DNA of 64,000 nt, taken from Clavibacter californiensis. GTDB lineage: Bacteria; Actinomycetota; Actinomycetes; Actinomycetales; Microbacteriaceae. Below the pieces are notes generated by a model. That model did no database searches. It had not been told where the DNA came from and saw nothing but the letters and a program-made list of their open reading frames with translations. Position 1 is the stretch's first letter. Each line of letters opens with the position of its first letter. Location: assembly GCF_021952865.1 (NCBI RefSeq), contig NZ_CP040792.1:372001-436000 (forward strand). Reading direction: 5' to 3'. Below, one piece after another: positions 16,910 to 26,100 of the stretch. The translations under genes and the position numbers were made by a program.

Positions 16910-17362
16910 TCACTTCGCGGCGACGACCTGCAGGCTGATCGTGGCGACGATGTCGTCACGGAGCCGGATCGTGGCCTCGTGGTTCCCCGTGGCCTTGATG
17001 GCGTTGGGGATCTCGATCTTGCGCTTGTCGACCTGGCCGATGCCCGACTCCTCGACCGCCTTGGCGATGTCGGACGTCTTGACGGAGCCGAAGAGGCGCC
17101 CGCCCTGGCCGGCCTTGACGGTGAGCTTGACGATCTTGGCCTCGAGGCGGCTCTTGAGGTCCTGCGCCTCCTCGATGGTCGCGTGCTCGCGAGCGGCACG
17201 CGCTGCCTTGATCTGCTCGATCTGCTTCTCGCCGCCGCGGCTCCAGATGACCGCGAAGCCCTGGGGCACGAGGTAGTTGCGGGAGAACCCGTTCTTGACC
17301 TCGACGACGTCTCCGGGGGAACCGAGGCCGGAGACCTCGGTCGTGAGGATCACTTTCGACAT
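16910..17362 (-). CDS. rplI: 50S ribosomal protein L9
   Basis: 150 residues. The N-terminal RNA-binding domain has the L9 signature [22 protein letters not shown] (residues about 17-38), then the long central helix rich in K/A/E and the C-terminal domain with [19 protein letters not shown]. Last gene of the rpsF operon, separated from rpsR by 11 bases; start ATG 17362. Confidence 0.97.
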
Positions 17363-17373
17363 TCCATTACCCC

Positions 17374-17637
17374 TTAACGGCCAGAGCCGGCGTAGGGGAG
17401 AAGTGCCATCTCGCGCGCGTTCTTGACTGCGCGCGCGATGAGGCGCTGCTCCTGCACCGAGACACCGGTGATGCGACGAGCGCGGATCTTTCCCCGCTCG
17501 GAGATGAACTTGCGGAGGGTGGCGACATCCTTGTAGTCGATGACGCCGACGCGGATGGACTTCGCCGGGGCGGCGTTCTTGCCGCCCTTGGCTCCGCGGA
17601 GAGGCTTGCGGCGGTCGCCGCTGCTCTTTCCAGCCAT
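17374..17637 (-). CDS. rpsR: 30S ribosomal protein S18
   Basis: 87 residues. Typical S18 core: [22 protein letters not shown] and [28 protein letters not shown]. No CxxC zinc motif is present, so this is a zinc-independent (C-) form. The Lys/Arg/Gly N-terminus is normal for actinobacteria. It pairs with S6 on the 30S platform; both are encoded in this operon. Confidence 0.97.
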
Positions 17638-17673
17638 GATTCTTCCTGTCTTTCGTACGTAGTGCGACGAGCC

Positions 17674-18228
17674 CTAGAAGGGCGTCTCGTCGTTGAAGTT
17701 GCCGGGGTTGGACCAGCCGCCGTCGCCGCCACCGGAGTTGCCGCCCGAGCTCGCGGGGGTGCCCCACGGCTCCTCGGCCACCTGCTGCTGCTGGGGCTGT
17801 CCGCCGCCGAACTGGCCACGGCCACCGCCGCCGGAGTTGCCCCCGCCGCCGTTGCCGCCGCCGCCGGCCGCGCGCGTGACCTGAGCGGTCGCGTAGCGGA
17901 GCGAGGGGCCGATCTCGTCGACCTCGAGCTCGATGGAGGTGCGCTTCTCGCCCTCCTTCGTCTCGTACGACCGCTGCTTGAGGCGGCCGGTCGCGACGAC
18001 ACGCGAGCCCTTGGTGAGCGAGGACGCCACGTGCTCGGCGAACTCGCGCCACACGCTCGCACGGAGGAAGAGGGCGTCGCCGTCCTTCCAGTCGTTGCTC
18101 GCGCGGTCGAAGGACCTCGGCGTGGAGGCGATGGTGAAGTTGGCTACCGCCAGCCCGTTCTGCGTGTACCGCAGCTCCGGATCACTGGTGAGGTTGCCCA
18201 CGACCGTGATGATGGTTTCGCCGGCCAT
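17674..18228 (-). CDS. ssb: Single-stranded DNA-binding protein
   Basis: 184 residues: N-terminal OB fold ([21 protein letters not shown] ... [21 protein letters not shown]), a Gly/Gln/Pro linker from about 115, and the acidic partner-recruiting tip ending NDETPF. Tetrameric SSB coating exposed DNA at forks. Starts 3 bases after the rpsF stop, the standard rpsF-ssb-rpsR order. Confidence 0.96.
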
Positions 18229-18231
18229 CGA

Positions 18232-18696
18232 CTACTCCCCGGTCTTCTCGCTGGAAGCAGCCTGGGCTGCCGGCTTGCCGGGCGTCGCCGGAGCGGCGTC
18301 CGTGGCGGGCGCCTGGGGCGCGGCGTCTGCGGCCTTGGACGTGGCGGCTGCCTTGCGGGCGGCCTTCTCGTCGGCGAGCTTGCGAGCGGACGCGACCATG
18401 GCCATGGCCTCCTCGGCACGCAGCACCTTGGTGCGCATGACGGCCTCGGACAGACCCAGCTGGCGGTCGAGCTCCTGCGTGGCCTCGCTCGTGGCGGTGA
18501 GCTGGACGACGGCGTAGATGCCCTCGTTCTTCTTGTTGATCTCGTACGCCAGTCGACGACGGCCCCAGACGTCGACGTTGTCGACGGTGCCACCGCTGGT
18601 GCGGATGACGTTGAGGAACTTGTCGAGACTGGGAGCGACGGTGCGCTCATCGATCTCGGGATCCAGGATCACCATGAGTTCGTACTGATGCGTCAC
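18232..18696 (-). CDS. rpsF: 30S ribosomal protein S6
   Basis: 154 residues. Ferredoxin-like S6 fold in the first 100 ([42 protein letters not shown]), followed by a roughly 50-residue Ala/Lys/Pro-rich tail longer than in most bacteria. GTG start with a near-perfect aaggaggtggg ribosome site; the longer upstream frame is the leader. First gene of the operon; the leader carries a hairpin (18723-18741). Confidence 0.96.
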   Translation of the reverse strand: MTHQYELMVILDPEIDERTVAPSLDKFLNVIRTSGGTVDNVDVWGRRRLAYEINKKNEGIYAVVQLTATSEATQELDRQLGLSEAVMRTKVLRAEEAMAMVASARKLADEKAARKAAATSKAADAAPQAPATDAAPATPGKPAAQAASSEKTGE

Positions 18697-18722
18697 TAAC
18701 CCACCTCCTTCGGACTTGAACG

Positions 18723-18741
18723 GTCGCAGACGATCTGCGAC
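18723..18741 (-). promoter_or_regulatory. Leader hairpin upstream of rpsF (possible S6:S18 site)
   Basis: Perfect 8-bp inverted repeat GTCGCAGA/TCTGCGAC with a 3-nt loop. On the mRNA its 3' arm runs directly into CCG. It lies 27-45 nt before the start codon, and S6:S18 autoregulatory hairpins with a conserved CCG are known in rpsF leaders. Confidence 0.45.
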
Positions 18742-18807
18742 AGGAGGGTATGTGCATCTGTCCGCGCGGGGCAGGGGAATCCCGTTGCCGGGCGGACAAC
18801 CTCGCAA

Positions 18808-18813
18808 GACTAC
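18808..18813 (-). promoter_or_regulatory. Candidate -10 of the rpsF operon
   Basis: TAGTCT on the minus strand gives a leader of about 105 nt that contains the hairpin at 18723-18741. Confidence 0.35.
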
Positions 18814-18859
18814 CGGATGGGGAGGAGTCGCACCAGGCCGCGGGAGGCGGCGGCGCGGA

Positions 18860-20290
18860 TCAGCCCTGCTCGGCCGCCCACCACGCGACGAGGCGGCGCT
18901 CGGCCTCCTCCTCGGGGAGCGGGCCCTCGTCGAGCCGCAGCTCGAGCAGGAAGCGGTAGGCCCGGCCCACGACCGGGCCCGGCGGCACGTCGAGTATCCG
19001 CATGATCGCCTCGCCGTCGAGGTCCGGACGGACGGCCGCCATCTCCTCCTGCTCGGCGAGCTCGGCGATGCGGGCCTCGAGGTCGTCGTAGGCGAAGCCG
19101 AGGCGGTCGGCCTTGCGACGGTTCTGCGTGGTGACGTCCGCGCGCGTGAGCATGTGCAGGCGCTCGAGCTCGGGGCCGGCGTCGCGCACGTAGCGGCGGA
19201 CGGCAGAGTCGGTCCAGCCGCCCTCCGTGTAGCCGAAGAAGCGGAGGTGCAGCTCGATGAGGCGCGCGACCGACGCGATCGTGTCGTTGTCGAAGCGGAG
19301 CGCGCGGAGCCGGCGCTTGGCCATCTTGGATCCGACGACGTCGTGGTGGTGGAAGGTGACGACGCCGCCGGGCTCGAGCCGGCGCGTGGACGGCTTGCCG
19401 ATGTCGTGGAGGAGCGCGGCGAGACGGAGGACGAGATCCGGAGCCTCGCCCGGGTGGCGGGAGCGCTCGTGGTCGATGGCCTGGTCGAGCACCTGGAGGG
19501 AGTGCTGGTAGACGTCCTTGTGACGGTGGTGCTCGTCGGCCTCGAGCTTCATCGCGGGGAGCTCGGGGAGCACGTGGTCCGCGAGGCCGCCCTCGACGAG
19601 CAGGTCGAGCCCGGCGCGCGGCTCGGGGGTGCGCAGCAGCTTGGAGAGCTCATCGCTCACGCGCTCGACGGAGATGTCGAGGATCCGCGGGGCCATGTCG
19701 CGGATGGCGGCGAGCGCGGCGTCGTCGAGGCGGAAGCCGAGCTGCGAGGCGAAGCGGACGGCGCGCATCATGCGGAGCGGGTCGTCGCCGAACGAGACCT
19801 CGGGGGCCACGGGGGTGCGGAGCACCTGGGCGAGGAGGTCGTCGATGCCGCCGGACGGATCCACCAGCACCACCTGCGGCAGGCGCACGGCGAGCGCGTT
19901 CACCGTGAAGTCGCGGCGCACGAGGTCCTCCTCGAGCGAGGAGCCGAACTCGACCTCGGGCTTCCGGGAGACGCCGTCGTACTGGTCGGTGCGGTAGGTC
20001 GTGATCTCGACCTGCTCCCCCTTCACGCGCGCGCCGATGGTGCCGAAGGCACGGCCGATGTCCCAGTGGGCGTCGGCGACGGGCTTCACGATCTCGAGGA
20101 TGCGATCCGGTCGCGCGTCGGTCGTGAGGTCGAGGTCGGTCGCGGCGCGGCCGAGGAAGGCGTCGCGCACGGGGCCGCCGACGAGGGCGAGCTCGTGGCC
20201 CGCCTCGTGGAAGGCGCGCGCGAGCACGGCGACCGGGGGCGATGCGGCCAGCTCGCGGAGACGCTCGAGGGCCTGTGCGACGCTGTGCAT
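18860..20290 (-). CDS. cca: CCA tRNA nucleotidyltransferase
   Basis: Adds or repairs the 3' CCA of tRNAs. 476 residues: nucleotidyltransferase head ([13 protein letters not shown] and the catalytic [11 protein letters not shown] near 42-52), RNA-binding middle domain, and an HD domain (LLHDIGKP near 268). The tail is longer than in the E. coli enzyme, typical of actinobacterial members. The start at ATG 20290 is supported by TAGACT 8 nt upstream; the longer frame is not. At least the tRNA-Ala here lacks an encoded CCA and would need this enzyme. Confidence 0.93.
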   Translation of the reverse strand: MHSVAQALERLRELAASPPVAVLARAFHEAGHELALVGGPVRDAFLGRAATDLDLTTDARPDRILEIVKPVADAHWDIGRAFGTIGARVKGEQVEITTYRTDQYDGVSRKPEVEFGSSLEEDLVRRDFTVNALAVRLPQVVLVDPSGGIDDLLAQVLRTPVAPEVSFGDDPLRMMRAVRFASQLGFRLDDAALAAIRDMAPRILDISVERVSDELSKLLRTPEPRAGLDLLVEGGLADHVLPELPAMKLEADEHHRHKDVYQHSLQVLDQAIDHERSRHPGEAPDLVLRLAALLHDIGKPSTRRLEPGGVVTFHHHDVVGSKMAKRRLRALRFDNDTIASVARLIELHLRFFGYTEGGWTDSAVRRYVRDAGPELERLHMLTRADVTTQNRRKADRLGFAYDDLEARIAELAEQEEMAAVRPDLDGEAIMRILDVPPGPVVGRAYRFLLELRLDEGPLPEEEAERRLVAWWAAEQG

Positions 20291-20298
20291 GGTCGGAC

Positions 20299-20304
20299 AG
20301 TCTA
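20299..20304 (-). promoter_or_regulatory. -10 element, near-leaderless cca
   Basis: TAGACT on the minus strand, 8 nt before ATG 20290. Confidence 0.45.
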
Positions 20305-20371
20305 CGGCGGGGCGACGACGGGCTTCCGGCGTCCACGGCGAGCGCACATGGGCCGCGCGGGGCCAGCCATT

Positions 20372-20377
20372 TAGAAT
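20372..20377 (+). promoter_or_regulatory. -10 element, leaderless DUF6049 gene
   Basis: TAGAAT then cggcag then ATG 20384; divergent from the cca promoter. Confidence 0.6.
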
Positions 20378-20383
20378 CGGCAG

Positions 20384-22681
20384 ATGCACGCCGCGCCTCG
20401 ACACGACGCCGGCCCCACCCGCACGGACAGAGCCCTCCGGCTGATCCGGCGATCCGCTCGACGCACGATCTCCACCCTCGTGTGCGTCGCGGTCGCCGCC
20501 GGGACGCTCGCCGCCGGGACGGTCGCGGGTCCGTCGACCCCGGCGCGCGCGGCCACCGACGGCGTGACCCTCACCGTCACGCCCGCGGCCGAGGGGATCC
20601 TGACCCCCGGCCAGGACCTCGCCGTCACCGTGTCAGTCGTCAACGCGACGGAGGCCGCGGTGCCGGCCGGGCGCATCGACCTCGACCTCAACCGCACCGT
20701 CCTCGACACCCGCACCAAGATCGACGGCTGGCTCGACACGGCGTCCACCGACCAGAACTCGCGCACCGGCCCGCGCATCGGCCGCGCCGACACCCCGGAG
20801 GTGCCCGCGGGCGGCACGGTCGACGTGGCCATCACGGTGCCCTCGGCGACCGTGGCGCTTCAGGGCAGCCGTGGCGGGTTCGGGCCGCGCGGGCTCACGG
20901 CGGAGCTCGACGCCGGCGGCGCGGACGTCGCGACGGGCCGCGGTGCGGTCGTCTGGAGCCCCGGCGCGGATCCGGCGCCCACGCCGGTCGCGGCCGTCAT
21001 GCCGCTCACCGTCCCGCCGAGCGCGTCGGACTTCGTCGACGCCGAGGCCCTCGCGACCTACACGGCGGCGGGCGGCACGCTCACGCGTCAGCTCGACGCG
21101 GTCTACGGCCGCCCCGTCGCGGTGGGCATCGACCCGCGGATCATCGCGTCCATCCGCATCCTCGGCGCCGACGCCCCCGCATCCGCCGTCGAGTGGCTGC
21201 AGCGCCTCCGCGAGATCCCGAACGAGACCTTCGCGCTGGCCTGGGCGGACGCCGACGTCGCCGTGCAGGCGCAGGCCGGAGCCGCGACGCTCCTCGCGCC
21301 CACCGACGCCTCCTACGCCGTGCGCACGAGCCGGTTCGCGGCGCCGGGCTCGACCCCCGCACCCTCCCCGAGCTCGACGCCCAGCGAGACCCCCACGGCC
21401 ACGGAATCCCCCGCAGCCAGCGGCACGCGCGGCGGATCCGCCATCGCCGGAGCCGCGACCGCCGCTCCTGCCGAGACGCCCTCCCCCTCCTCCAGTCCCG
21501 AGCCGAGCCCCACGCCGTCGGCGCCTGCGCTGGCCCCCGCCCCGACCCTCGCCGACCTGACGGCCTGGGACTACACGATCTCCGGCGTCTCCTGGCCGGC
21601 CGCGGGCACCGTGACCTCGGGCGACCTCGGGGTGCTCACCGCCAGCGGCACGACCACGGCGATCCTCGATAGCGGTGACGTGCAGTCCACCGGTTCCGCA
21701 TCCGTCGCCGCGACCGGGACGATCGGCGACACGACCGTGCTCGTGACCGACGCCCGCGTCTCCGCCCTCGTCGACCGTGCGCTCTCCGCCGAGACCGACG
21801 AGGCCTTCGGGATCGCGCTGGCACAGCTCTCCGCGACCCTCGCGGCCGACGCGCGCGCGGCCGACGGCCACGTGGTCGTCGCCGGCCTCGAGCGCGGCTG
21901 GGCAGCCTCAGGCGGGCGGCTGGGTCAGCTGCTCGACGCGATCCAGGGGCTCCCCTTCAGCGATACCGCGCAGCTGGGCGCCGCCTTCGCCACCGCGCCC
22001 GTGCCTCTCCAGGTCGTGGATCACCCGGAGGACGCCACGCGGGTCCAGCGCGTCGCCGACGCGATGTCGCTCGAGGCGCAGGTCGCCGCGTTCGCCAAGG
22101 CGGTCGAGCGCCCGGAGCTCATCACCGGGCAGCAGCGGATGCTGCTCCTCGCCACGCTCGCGAACCGCTGGCGCGACGACCCGGATGGACTGGTGACCGT
22201 CCAGGACGGTTACACCGCGCAGGCCGACGCGCTGCTGGGCTCCGTCGCCATCACCACCCGCCAGAACACCGTCATCAGCGACACGACGAGCCTCCTCATC
22301 AACGTGAGCAACGAGCTCGACCAGCCCGTCACGGTGCGGCTGTCGATCATCGCCGGCAGCGGCCGGATCCGCGTCGACGACTCCGCGCTGGTCACGGTCC
22401 CCGCCCACGGCAGCGCGTCGGCCCGCCCGCCCATCACCTCGATCTCCAACGGCGACGTCGTGGTCACGGCGCGGCTCACCACCGAGGACGGCTCCGTGCA
22501 GATCGGCGAGAGCGCGCCTGTCGAGCTGTTCATCCGGGCCGGGTTCGAGGCCATCGTCACGGCGCTGTTCGTCGCCGCCGTCGCGCTCCTGTTCGGCTTC
22601 GGCCTGTTCCGCAGCATCCGCAAGCGCCGCCGCGCCCGCGCCCGGCAGCTCGCCGGCCTGCCCGAGGAGATCGATGACTGA
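20384..22681 (+). CDS. Secreted/membrane-anchored DUF6049-like protein
   Basis: 765 residues. It has a twin-arginine-free signal peptide with hydrophobic core LVCVAVAAGTLAAGTVAG and an ARA-A cleavage site near residue 58, a large extracellular domain, a Pro/Ser/Thr linker near residues 325-385, and a C-terminal membrane helix (VTALFVAAVALLFGFGLF) with a basic cytoplasmic tail. This architecture and the position just before murJ are conserved across actinobacteria; function is unknown, presumably in envelope assembly with MurJ. 36 bp separate it from murJ. Confidence 0.8.
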   Translation: MHAAPRHDAGPTRTDRALRLIRRSARRTISTLVCVAVAAGTLAAGTVAGPSTPARAATDGVTLTVTPAAEGILTPGQDLAVTVSVVNATEAAVPAGRIDLDLNRTVLDTRTKIDGWLDTASTDQNSRTGPRIGRADTPEVPAGGTVDVAITVPSATVALQGSRGGFGPRGLTAELDAGGADVATGRGAVVWSPGADPAPTPVAAVMPLTVPPSASDFVDAEALATYTAAGGTLTRQLDAVYGRPVAVGIDPRIIASIRILGADAPASAVEWLQRLREIPNETFALAWADADVAVQAQAGAATLLAPTDASYAVRTSRFAAPGSTPAPSPSSTPSETPTATESPAASGTRGGSAIAGAATAAPAETPSPSSSPEPSPTPSAPALAPAPTLADLTAWDYTISGVSWPAAGTVTSGDLGVLTASGTTTAILDSGDVQSTGSASVAATGTIGDTTVLVTDARVSALVDRALSAETDEAFGIALAQLSATLAADARAADGHVVVAGLERGWAASGGRLGQLLDAIQGLPFSDTAQLGAAFATAPVPLQVVDHPEDATRVQRVADAMSLEAQVAAFAKAVERPELITGQQRMLLLATLANRWRDDPDGLVTVQDGYTAQADALLGSVAITTRQNTVISDTTSLLINVSNELDQPVTVRLSIIAGSGRIRVDDSALVTVPAHGSASARPPITSISNGDVVVTARLTTEDGSVQIGESAPVELFIRAGFEAIVTALFVAAVALLFGFGLFRSIRKRRRARARQLAGLPEEIDD

Positions 22682-22717
22682 CCGGATCGCGCCGCCCGCC
22701 CTCGGATCGGACGCGGC

Positions 22718-24346
22718 ATGACCGCCGCCCCCGCCCCGCGTGGAGGCATCGGCCGCGCGTCCGCCCTGCTCGCCTCGGGCACGTTCGTCTCTCGGATCCT
22801 CGGCTTCGTCAAGGCGATCGTGCTGCTGCAGACCATCGGCGCGACCCTCGGCAGCTCCAACGCGTTCTCCAACGCGAACCAGCTGCCGAACAACATCTAC
22901 GTGATCATCGCGGGCGGCGTCCTCAACGCCGTCCTCGTGCCGCAGGTCGTGCGCGCCGCCAAGCACGCCGACGGCGGCGCCGGCTACATCAACAAGCTCG
23001 TCACCATCGCGATCGTCGTGCTCGGCGGGGTCACGATCCTCGCGACAGTGGGCGCTCCCGTCGTCTCGCGCCTCTACGCCGCCACCCTGCCGCCGGACGT
23101 CTTCGCGCTCGTCGTCGCGTTCGCATACTGGTGCCTGCCGCAGATCCTCTTCTATGGGCTCTACGCCGTGCTCGGCGAGGTGCTGAACGCGCGGGGATCC
23201 TTCGGGCCCTTCACGTGGGCGCCCGTCCTCAACAACGTGGTCGCCATCGCCGGCCTCCTCGTCTTCCAGGCCATGTTCGGCTCCGGCAGCCGCCCTGTCG
23301 ACGACTGGAGCCTCGACAAGATCGTCGTCCTCGCCGGATCCGCGACCCTCGGCGTCGTCGCGCAGGCGCTCATCCTCTTCGTGTTCTGGCGCCGCGTGGG
23401 CCTGCGCTTCCGGTTCGACTTCGCGTGGCGGGGCGTGGGCCTCGGCACCGCCGGCCGCCTCGCCGGCTGGACGTTCGGCATGCTCGTCGTGACGCAGCTC
23501 GCCGGCATCGCGCAGTCGAACGTGGCGAACATCGCGGCCACCTCGGACAGCCCGTCGAGCACGATCCTGCTCAATGCGTGGCTGTTCTTCATGCTGCCGC
23601 ACTCGATCTTCGCGGTCTCCATCGCCACCGCCTACTTCACGCGCATGAGCACGCACGCGGGCGAGGGCGACCACGACAGCATGCGCGCGGACCTCTCCTC
23701 GGCCGTGCGGCTCGTCGCGCTCATGACGGTGCTCTCCACCGCGCTCATCGCCGTGCTCGCCGGACCGGTGGCGCGCGTGATGGTGTCGGGCGACATCGGC
23801 GAGGTCCGCGGCTACGGCATCGTCCTCATCGCCTTCATCCTCGGCCTGCCGGCGTTCAGCACCCTCTTCGTCCTGCAGCGCGCCTTCTACGCCCTCTCGG
23901 ACACGCGCACGCCGTTCCTCATCCAGTGCGCCCAGGTCGTGCTGTTCATCGCGGGAGCCCTCGTCATCTCCCAGCAGCCGGTCGAGCTGATCGGCGTGGG
24001 GCTCGCCGTGCTGCAGACCGTCACGGTCAGCGGGCAGGCAGTGATCGCCGCCGTGCTCCTGCGCCGACGCATCGGCAGGATCGACGGACGCCGAATCCTC
24101 CGCAGCGCCGTCCGCTTCGTCGTCGCCGCGGTGCCGACAACGCTCGTCGGCATCGCGCTCCTCGCCCTCGTCTCGGGCGGCGCCTTCGAGGGTGTGGGCG
24201 TCGCGTCGAAGGGGCAGGCGCTCCTCGTCGGGATCCCCCTGGCCGCCGTCATGACGGCCGTCTACCTCGCCGCGCTGGCCGCCATGCGCTCCTCCGAGCT
24301 GCAGCAGCTCGCGGGCCCCGGGATGCGCCGCATCCGCCGCCGCTGA
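22718..24346 (+). CDS. murJ: Lipid II flippase MurJ
   Basis: 542-residue MOP-superfamily protein with about 14 membrane helices. It moves lipid-linked peptidoglycan precursor across the membrane. Conserved features: LLASGTFVSRILGFVKAIVL at the N-terminus with the functional arginine, and NANQLPNNIYVIIAGGVLNAV near 48. Here it is the plain transporter without the long cytoplasmic pseudokinase extension of mycobacterial MviN. Probably co-transcribed with the DUF6049 gene. Confidence 0.93.
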   Translation: MTAAPAPRGGIGRASALLASGTFVSRILGFVKAIVLLQTIGATLGSSNAFSNANQLPNNIYVIIAGGVLNAVLVPQVVRAAKHADGGAGYINKLVTIAIVVLGGVTILATVGAPVVSRLYAATLPPDVFALVVAFAYWCLPQILFYGLYAVLGEVLNARGSFGPFTWAPVLNNVVAIAGLLVFQAMFGSGSRPVDDWSLDKIVVLAGSATLGVVAQALILFVFWRRVGLRFRFDFAWRGVGLGTAGRLAGWTFGMLVVTQLAGIAQSNVANIAATSDSPSSTILLNAWLFFMLPHSIFAVSIATAYFTRMSTHAGEGDHDSMRADLSSAVRLVALMTVLSTALIAVLAGPVARVMVSGDIGEVRGYGIVLIAFILGLPAFSTLFVLQRAFYALSDTRTPFLIQCAQVVLFIAGALVISQQPVELIGVGLAVLQTVTVSGQAVIAAVLLRRRIGRIDGRRILRSAVRFVVAAVPTTLVGIALLALVSGGAFEGVGVASKGQALLVGIPLAAVMTAVYLAALAAMRSSELQQLAGPGMRRIRRR

Positions 24347-24430
24347 CCCCGCGCGCCGCCACCGGCTCGACCGGCCCCGAGGCCTGTCCGCGCACGCGCC
24401 CCCGCCCGGTGGAGCCGCAGGAATAGCCGC

Positions 24431-24436
24431 TACCGT
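24431..24436 (+). promoter_or_regulatory. Candidate -10 of trxB
   Basis: TACCGT, about 65 nt before the GTG start; a ggaggagaa ribosome site follows, so this mRNA has a leader. Confidence 0.4.
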
Positions 24437-24502
24437 GGGTCTGTTGCAGAGGTGAGCGGGCGCCGGCGAGGCGCCCCGCCGAGCAGTGGAGGAGAAGCCG
24501 TC

Positions 24503-25540
24503 GTGCGTCAGATCATCATCATCGGTTCGGGTCCGGCCGGGTACACGGCCGCCATCTACGCCGCGCGCGCCAACCTCACGCCCCTCCTCATCGCGAGCTC
24601 GGTCGAGGCCGGCGGCGAGCTCATGAACACCACCGAGGTGGAGAACTACCCCGGCTTCACCGATGGCATCCAGGGCCCCGATCTGATGATGGCGATGCAG
24701 GCGCAGGCCGAGCGCTTCGGCACCGAGGTCGTGCTCGACGACGTCACGTCGGTCGAGCTGCAGGGCGACGTCAAGCGCGTCACCCTCGGCAACGGCGACG
24801 TGCACGAGGCCCTCGCGGTCATCGCCGCCACCGGATCCGCGTACCGCAAGCTGGGGCTCCCCGCGGAGGACCGCTTCAGCGGCCACGGCGTCTCCTGGTG
24901 CGCGACGTGCGACGGCTTCTTCTTCCGCCAGAAGACCATCGCGGTCGTCGGCGGCGGCGACAGCGCGATGGAGGAGGCCACCTTCCTCACGCGCTTCGCG
25001 GAGAAGGTCTACGTGATCCACCGCAAGGACACCCTGCGCGCCTCGAAGATCATGCAGGACCGCGCGTTCGAGAACCCGAAGATCGAGTTCGTCTGGAACG
25101 CGCAGGTGGTCGACATCACGGGCGGCGAGAAGGTCGACGGCGTGTTGCTCGAGGACACCGTGACCGGCGAGCGGCGCCCGCTCGCGCTCGACGGCCTCTT
25201 CATCGCCATCGGCAACGACCCGCGCACGCACCTCTTCCACCAGCAGCTCGAGCTCACCACCGAGGGCACCATCGCCGTCGACGGCCGCTCCTCGCGCACG
25301 AACCTGCCGGGCGTGTTCGCGGCTGGCGACGTGATCGACCCGACGTACCGCCAGGCCGTCACGGCCGCCGCCTCCGGCACGGTCGCGGCCCTCGACGCGG
25401 AGCACTTCCTCGCATCGCTGCCTGACACCCTGCTCGACACCGCATCCGACGGACCGGACGGCCCCGCGGGCCACGGCGCGCCGGCAGCCGGCAGCGCGGT
25501 GGATCCCGACGGCGAGCTCGTCGGCGCCGACCACCAGTAG
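24503..25540 (+). CDS. trxB: Thioredoxin reductase
   Basis: NADPH-dependent flavoenzyme, 345 residues. FAD motif GSGPAGYTAAIYAA at residue 8, redox pair in WCATCDGFF near 133-141, NADPH motif GGGDSAMEEA near 152, and the second FAD motif GVFAAGDVIDPTYRQ near 271. About 30 residues of Gly/Ala/Asp-rich tail extend past the usual end. GTG start with ggagga upstream. Followed by trxA, its substrate, 68 bp later. Confidence 0.96.
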   Translation: MRQIIIIGSGPAGYTAAIYAARANLTPLLIASSVEAGGELMNTTEVENYPGFTDGIQGPDLMMAMQAQAERFGTEVVLDDVTSVELQGDVKRVTLGNGDVHEALAVIAATGSAYRKLGLPAEDRFSGHGVSWCATCDGFFFRQKTIAVVGGGDSAMEEATFLTRFAEKVYVIHRKDTLRASKIMQDRAFENPKIEFVWNAQVVDITGGEKVDGVLLEDTVTGERRPLALDGLFIAIGNDPRTHLFHQQLELTTEGTIAVDGRSSRTNLPGVFAAGDVIDPTYRQAVTAAASGTVAALDAEHFLASLPDTLLDTASDGPDGPAGHGAPAAGSAVDPDGELVGADHQ

Positions 25541-25608
25541 CCGAACCCCTCATCACTACCCGATCCGGCAGCCGCTCGGATCCACGCGAACCACACGAAG
25601 GAGAACCC

Positions 25609-25932
25609 ATGTCCCACTCCCGCGACGTCACCGACGCCAGCTTCCAGGCCGACGTCCTCGACGCCGAGAAGACCGTCATCGTCGACTTCTGGGCGCCCTG
25701 GTGCGGCCCGTGCAAGGCCGTCTCCCCCGTCCTCGACCAGATCGCCGCCGAGAACCCCGGCATCGAGCTCGTCAAGATCGACGTGGACGACAACCCCGAG
25801 ATCGCGATGAAGTACAAGATCACGTCGATCCCGGCCATGAAGGTCTTCCAGAAGGGCGAGGTCGTCAAGACCGTCATCGGCGCCAAGCCGAAGCCGGCCC
25901 TCGAGCAGGAGTTCGCCGACTTCCTCAAGTAA
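25609..25932 (+). CDS. trxA: Thioredoxin
   Basis: 107-residue thioredoxin with the classic WAPWCGPCKAV active site near 28-38 and the cis-proline in TSIPAMKVF. Keeps cytoplasmic disulfides reduced, recharged by the adjacent TrxB. Strong aaggagaa ribosome site. The operon ends at the terminator at 25967. Confidence 0.98.
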   Translation: MSHSRDVTDASFQADVLDAEKTVIVDFWAPWCGPCKAVSPVLDQIAAENPGIELVKIDVDDNPEIAMKYKITSIPAMKVFQKGEVVKTVIGAKPKPALEQEFADFLK

Positions 25933-25966
25933 CCGTCGCTCGCGCCGGACAGGCGGCGAGGACAAC

Positions 25967-26002
25967 CGGAGGGTCCGGCACCGCGAGGTGCCGGACCCTC
26001 CG
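25967..26002 (+). terminator. Strong terminator after trxA
   Basis: Perfect 16-bp stem (25967-25982 with 25987-26002) capped by a GNRA tetraloop gcga. Confidence 0.85.
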
Positions 26003-26064
26003 TCGTCCCGCCGACACCGTCGCCGGCCAGGGCGCTGCCCGGAGGATCGCGGGCCGCCGCCCGT

Positions 26065-26070
26065 TAGGCT
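26065..26070 (+). promoter_or_regulatory. Candidate -10 of the aminotransferase gene
   Basis: TAGGCT, giving a leader of about 25 nt before GTG 26101. Confidence 0.4.
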
Positions 26071-26100
26071 GGACGGCAATCGGACAGTGAGAGACGTGAC

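Noticed and set aside
21908-25534. A 1208-codon minus-strand frame opposite DUF6049, murJ and trxB
   Set aside because: Low-complexity charged translation antisense to three well-supported genes; no motif or start signal.
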